Of a stretch of 6,763 nucleotides of DNA, positions 6,052-6,763 are shown piece by piece. The stretch is from contig JAJZDR010000087.1 in NCBI GenBank assembly GCA_021805885.1, positions 1 to 6,763 of the forward strand, in the 5' to 3' direction. Numbering within the stretch: position 1 is the stretch's first letter; each line of letters begins with the position of its first letter. The notes under the pieces were generated by a model. That model did no database searches, was not told the DNA's origin, and was given only the letters and a program-made list of their open reading frames with translations. Position numbers and translations under genes: made by a program. This DNA comes from a bacterium (GTDB taxonomy: Bacteria > Patescibacteria > Dojkabacteria > JAKAPS01 > JAJZLI01).

Positions 6052-6763
6052 ATGAACGAGAAACAACATTCAATTCCTCAAAATATAATGAGTATACAAT
6101 TTAAGCTTATAGGGAATATGTCTATGAGGCAATTTCTTATAATCGCCACTCCTTTATTTATTGGTTTTATAATGTATGTTATAAAAATAAGTAATTATAT
6201 AACGGTACCGTTTACTGCCATATTTCTTCTTTCAGCTCTTGCTATAGCATTTGTTCCTCTTGATGACAGACCTTTAGATGAATGGATTACAAACTTTATA
6301 GTCGCAATAAGAAACCCTACACAAAGAATTTGGAAAAAAAATGAAGTAGTCCCTAATATTCTTAAGATCGACAAGCCTAGTGTTAGTAAAACTAATAATA
6401 AAAAAGATATTGCAATGTTTCTATATCAGTCTCCCTTTGATAATTCACTAAACTCAGTTAATGAAGATGCTGTAGATAACGCCCTTGATGTAAAGGAGAA
6501 GACTTTAATTGCAAATATTGATAAGATAAATAGTATGATATCTAGTGGATCTACAAGTGCCTCTGTGCCTACTAAAACTTTGGGGAGTGATTTGTTTCAG
6601 CAAGAATCTCATTCGAGTGGAGTAGGAAGCTCCGTGCCTTCTCCTTCACCTATATCTGGAAATTCAGCACAAAATGGTGATTTTAAAGAAACAACTCCTA
6701 TAGAGGATCTCGTAAGTCCAATTATTCCAGAAAGTCCTACACCTAAAACTTCAAATGACCGGG
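6052..6763 (+). CDS. PrgI family protein (type IV secretion-like membrane component), 3' end cut by window edge
   Basis: The first 237 residues are present. The N-terminus shows the PrgI family pattern: SIPQNIMSIQFKLIG (7-21), RQFLI, a first membrane helix at about 28-46, a second at about 50-70, then PLDDRPLDEW (69-78) and RNPTQRIWKK (87-96). PrgI proteins are small membrane partners encoded just before a VirB4-type ATPase in type IV secretion and conjugation loci; in the founding case, a Gram-positive plasmid, it is part of the transfer channel. Beyond residue 100 is a polar region rich in Ser, Pro, Asn and Thr with no membrane segment, much longer than the core family domain and probably disordered. 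The start is ATG at 6052; IPQ near the N-terminus is where the family normally begins. Upstream there is only a weak AAG, not a good Shine-Dalgarno. It is transcribed away from the other genes. Confidence 0.87.
   Translation, partial: MNEKQHSIPQNIMSIQFKLIGNMSMRQFLIIATPLFIGFIMYVIKISNYITVPFTAIFLLSALAIAFVPLDDRPLDEWITNFIVAIRNPTQRIWKKNEVVPNILKIDKPSVSKTNNKKDIAMFLYQSPFDNSLNSVNEDAVDNALDVKEKTLIANIDKINSMISSGSTSASVPTKTLGSDLFQQESHSSGVGSSVPSPSPISGNSAQNGDFKETTPIEDLVSPIIPESPTPKTSNDR

Noticed and set aside
1..6763. Alternative genetic code with UGA as glycine, as in some Patescibacteria
   Set aside because: All frames are intact without in-frame TGA, glycines use GGN codons, and every complete gene ends in TAA.
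1..6763. CRISPR array, insertion sequence, tRNA or rRNA
   Set aside because: No spaced direct repeats, transposase frame, terminal inverted repeats or cloverleaf/rRNA signatures were seen on either strand.

Overview
The window is AT-rich (by eye about one third G+C) and densely coded. It holds five complete genes and one truncated gene on the minus strand, plus one divergent truncated gene on the plus strand. No gap exceeds about 120 bases, so no long gene-free stretch needs explaining. Several traits suggest a member of the Candidate Phyla Radiation (Patescibacteria): a PrgI-type membrane protein with the IPQ...FKLIG, RPLDEW and NPTQRIWKK motifs, a PilB/GspE ATPase amid unrelated genes, a solute-binding domain held by an N-terminal transmembrane helix, and a GalU with a YGNGTP motif. 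This assignment is inference from protein style. No rRNA or marker gene is present. Coding frames are intact under the standard bacterial code.

Layout on the minus strand, read from right to left: an unrecognised 178-aa protein (5931-5395), a HAD-superfamily hydrolase (5387-4719), a 96-bp gap, GalU (4622-3756), a membrane-anchored family-1 solute-binding protein (3744-2245), a PilB/GspE-type ATPase (2233-566), and a PIG-L deacetylase that runs off the left edge (525 to <1). Spacings inside the two blocks are 7, 11, 11 and 40 bp, so this is probably one operon, possibly with an internal promoter in front of galU. On the plus strand a PrgI family gene starts at 6052 and runs off the right edge. 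In related genomes such a gene is usually followed by a VirB4-like ATPase.

The divergent control region (5932-6051) is the richest non-coding stretch. A strong minus-strand promoter (TTGACG-18-TATAAT) would start transcription about 6 nt before the first ATG of the operon. A plus-strand promoter (TTAACG-17-TATAAT) points the other way, and its -35 box overlaps the first by 2 bp. A perfect 7-bp inverted repeat brackets the plus -10 box, and a 9-bp hairpin lies just before the PrgI start codon. None of the seven start codons has a convincing Shine-Dalgarno sequence.

Functionally the genes look like cell-surface business: UDP-glucose supply (GalU), possible sugar-phosphate hydrolysis (YihX-like HAD), sugar or glycan deacetylation (PIG-L), sugar-type ligand binding at the outer face of the membrane (the binding protein), pilus or secretion energy (PilB), and a conjugation-like membrane channel component (PrgI). 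No clearly new system is demonstrated. The points most worth checking are the compact divergent promoter, the near-leaderless start and the anchored binding protein beside a pilus ATPase.
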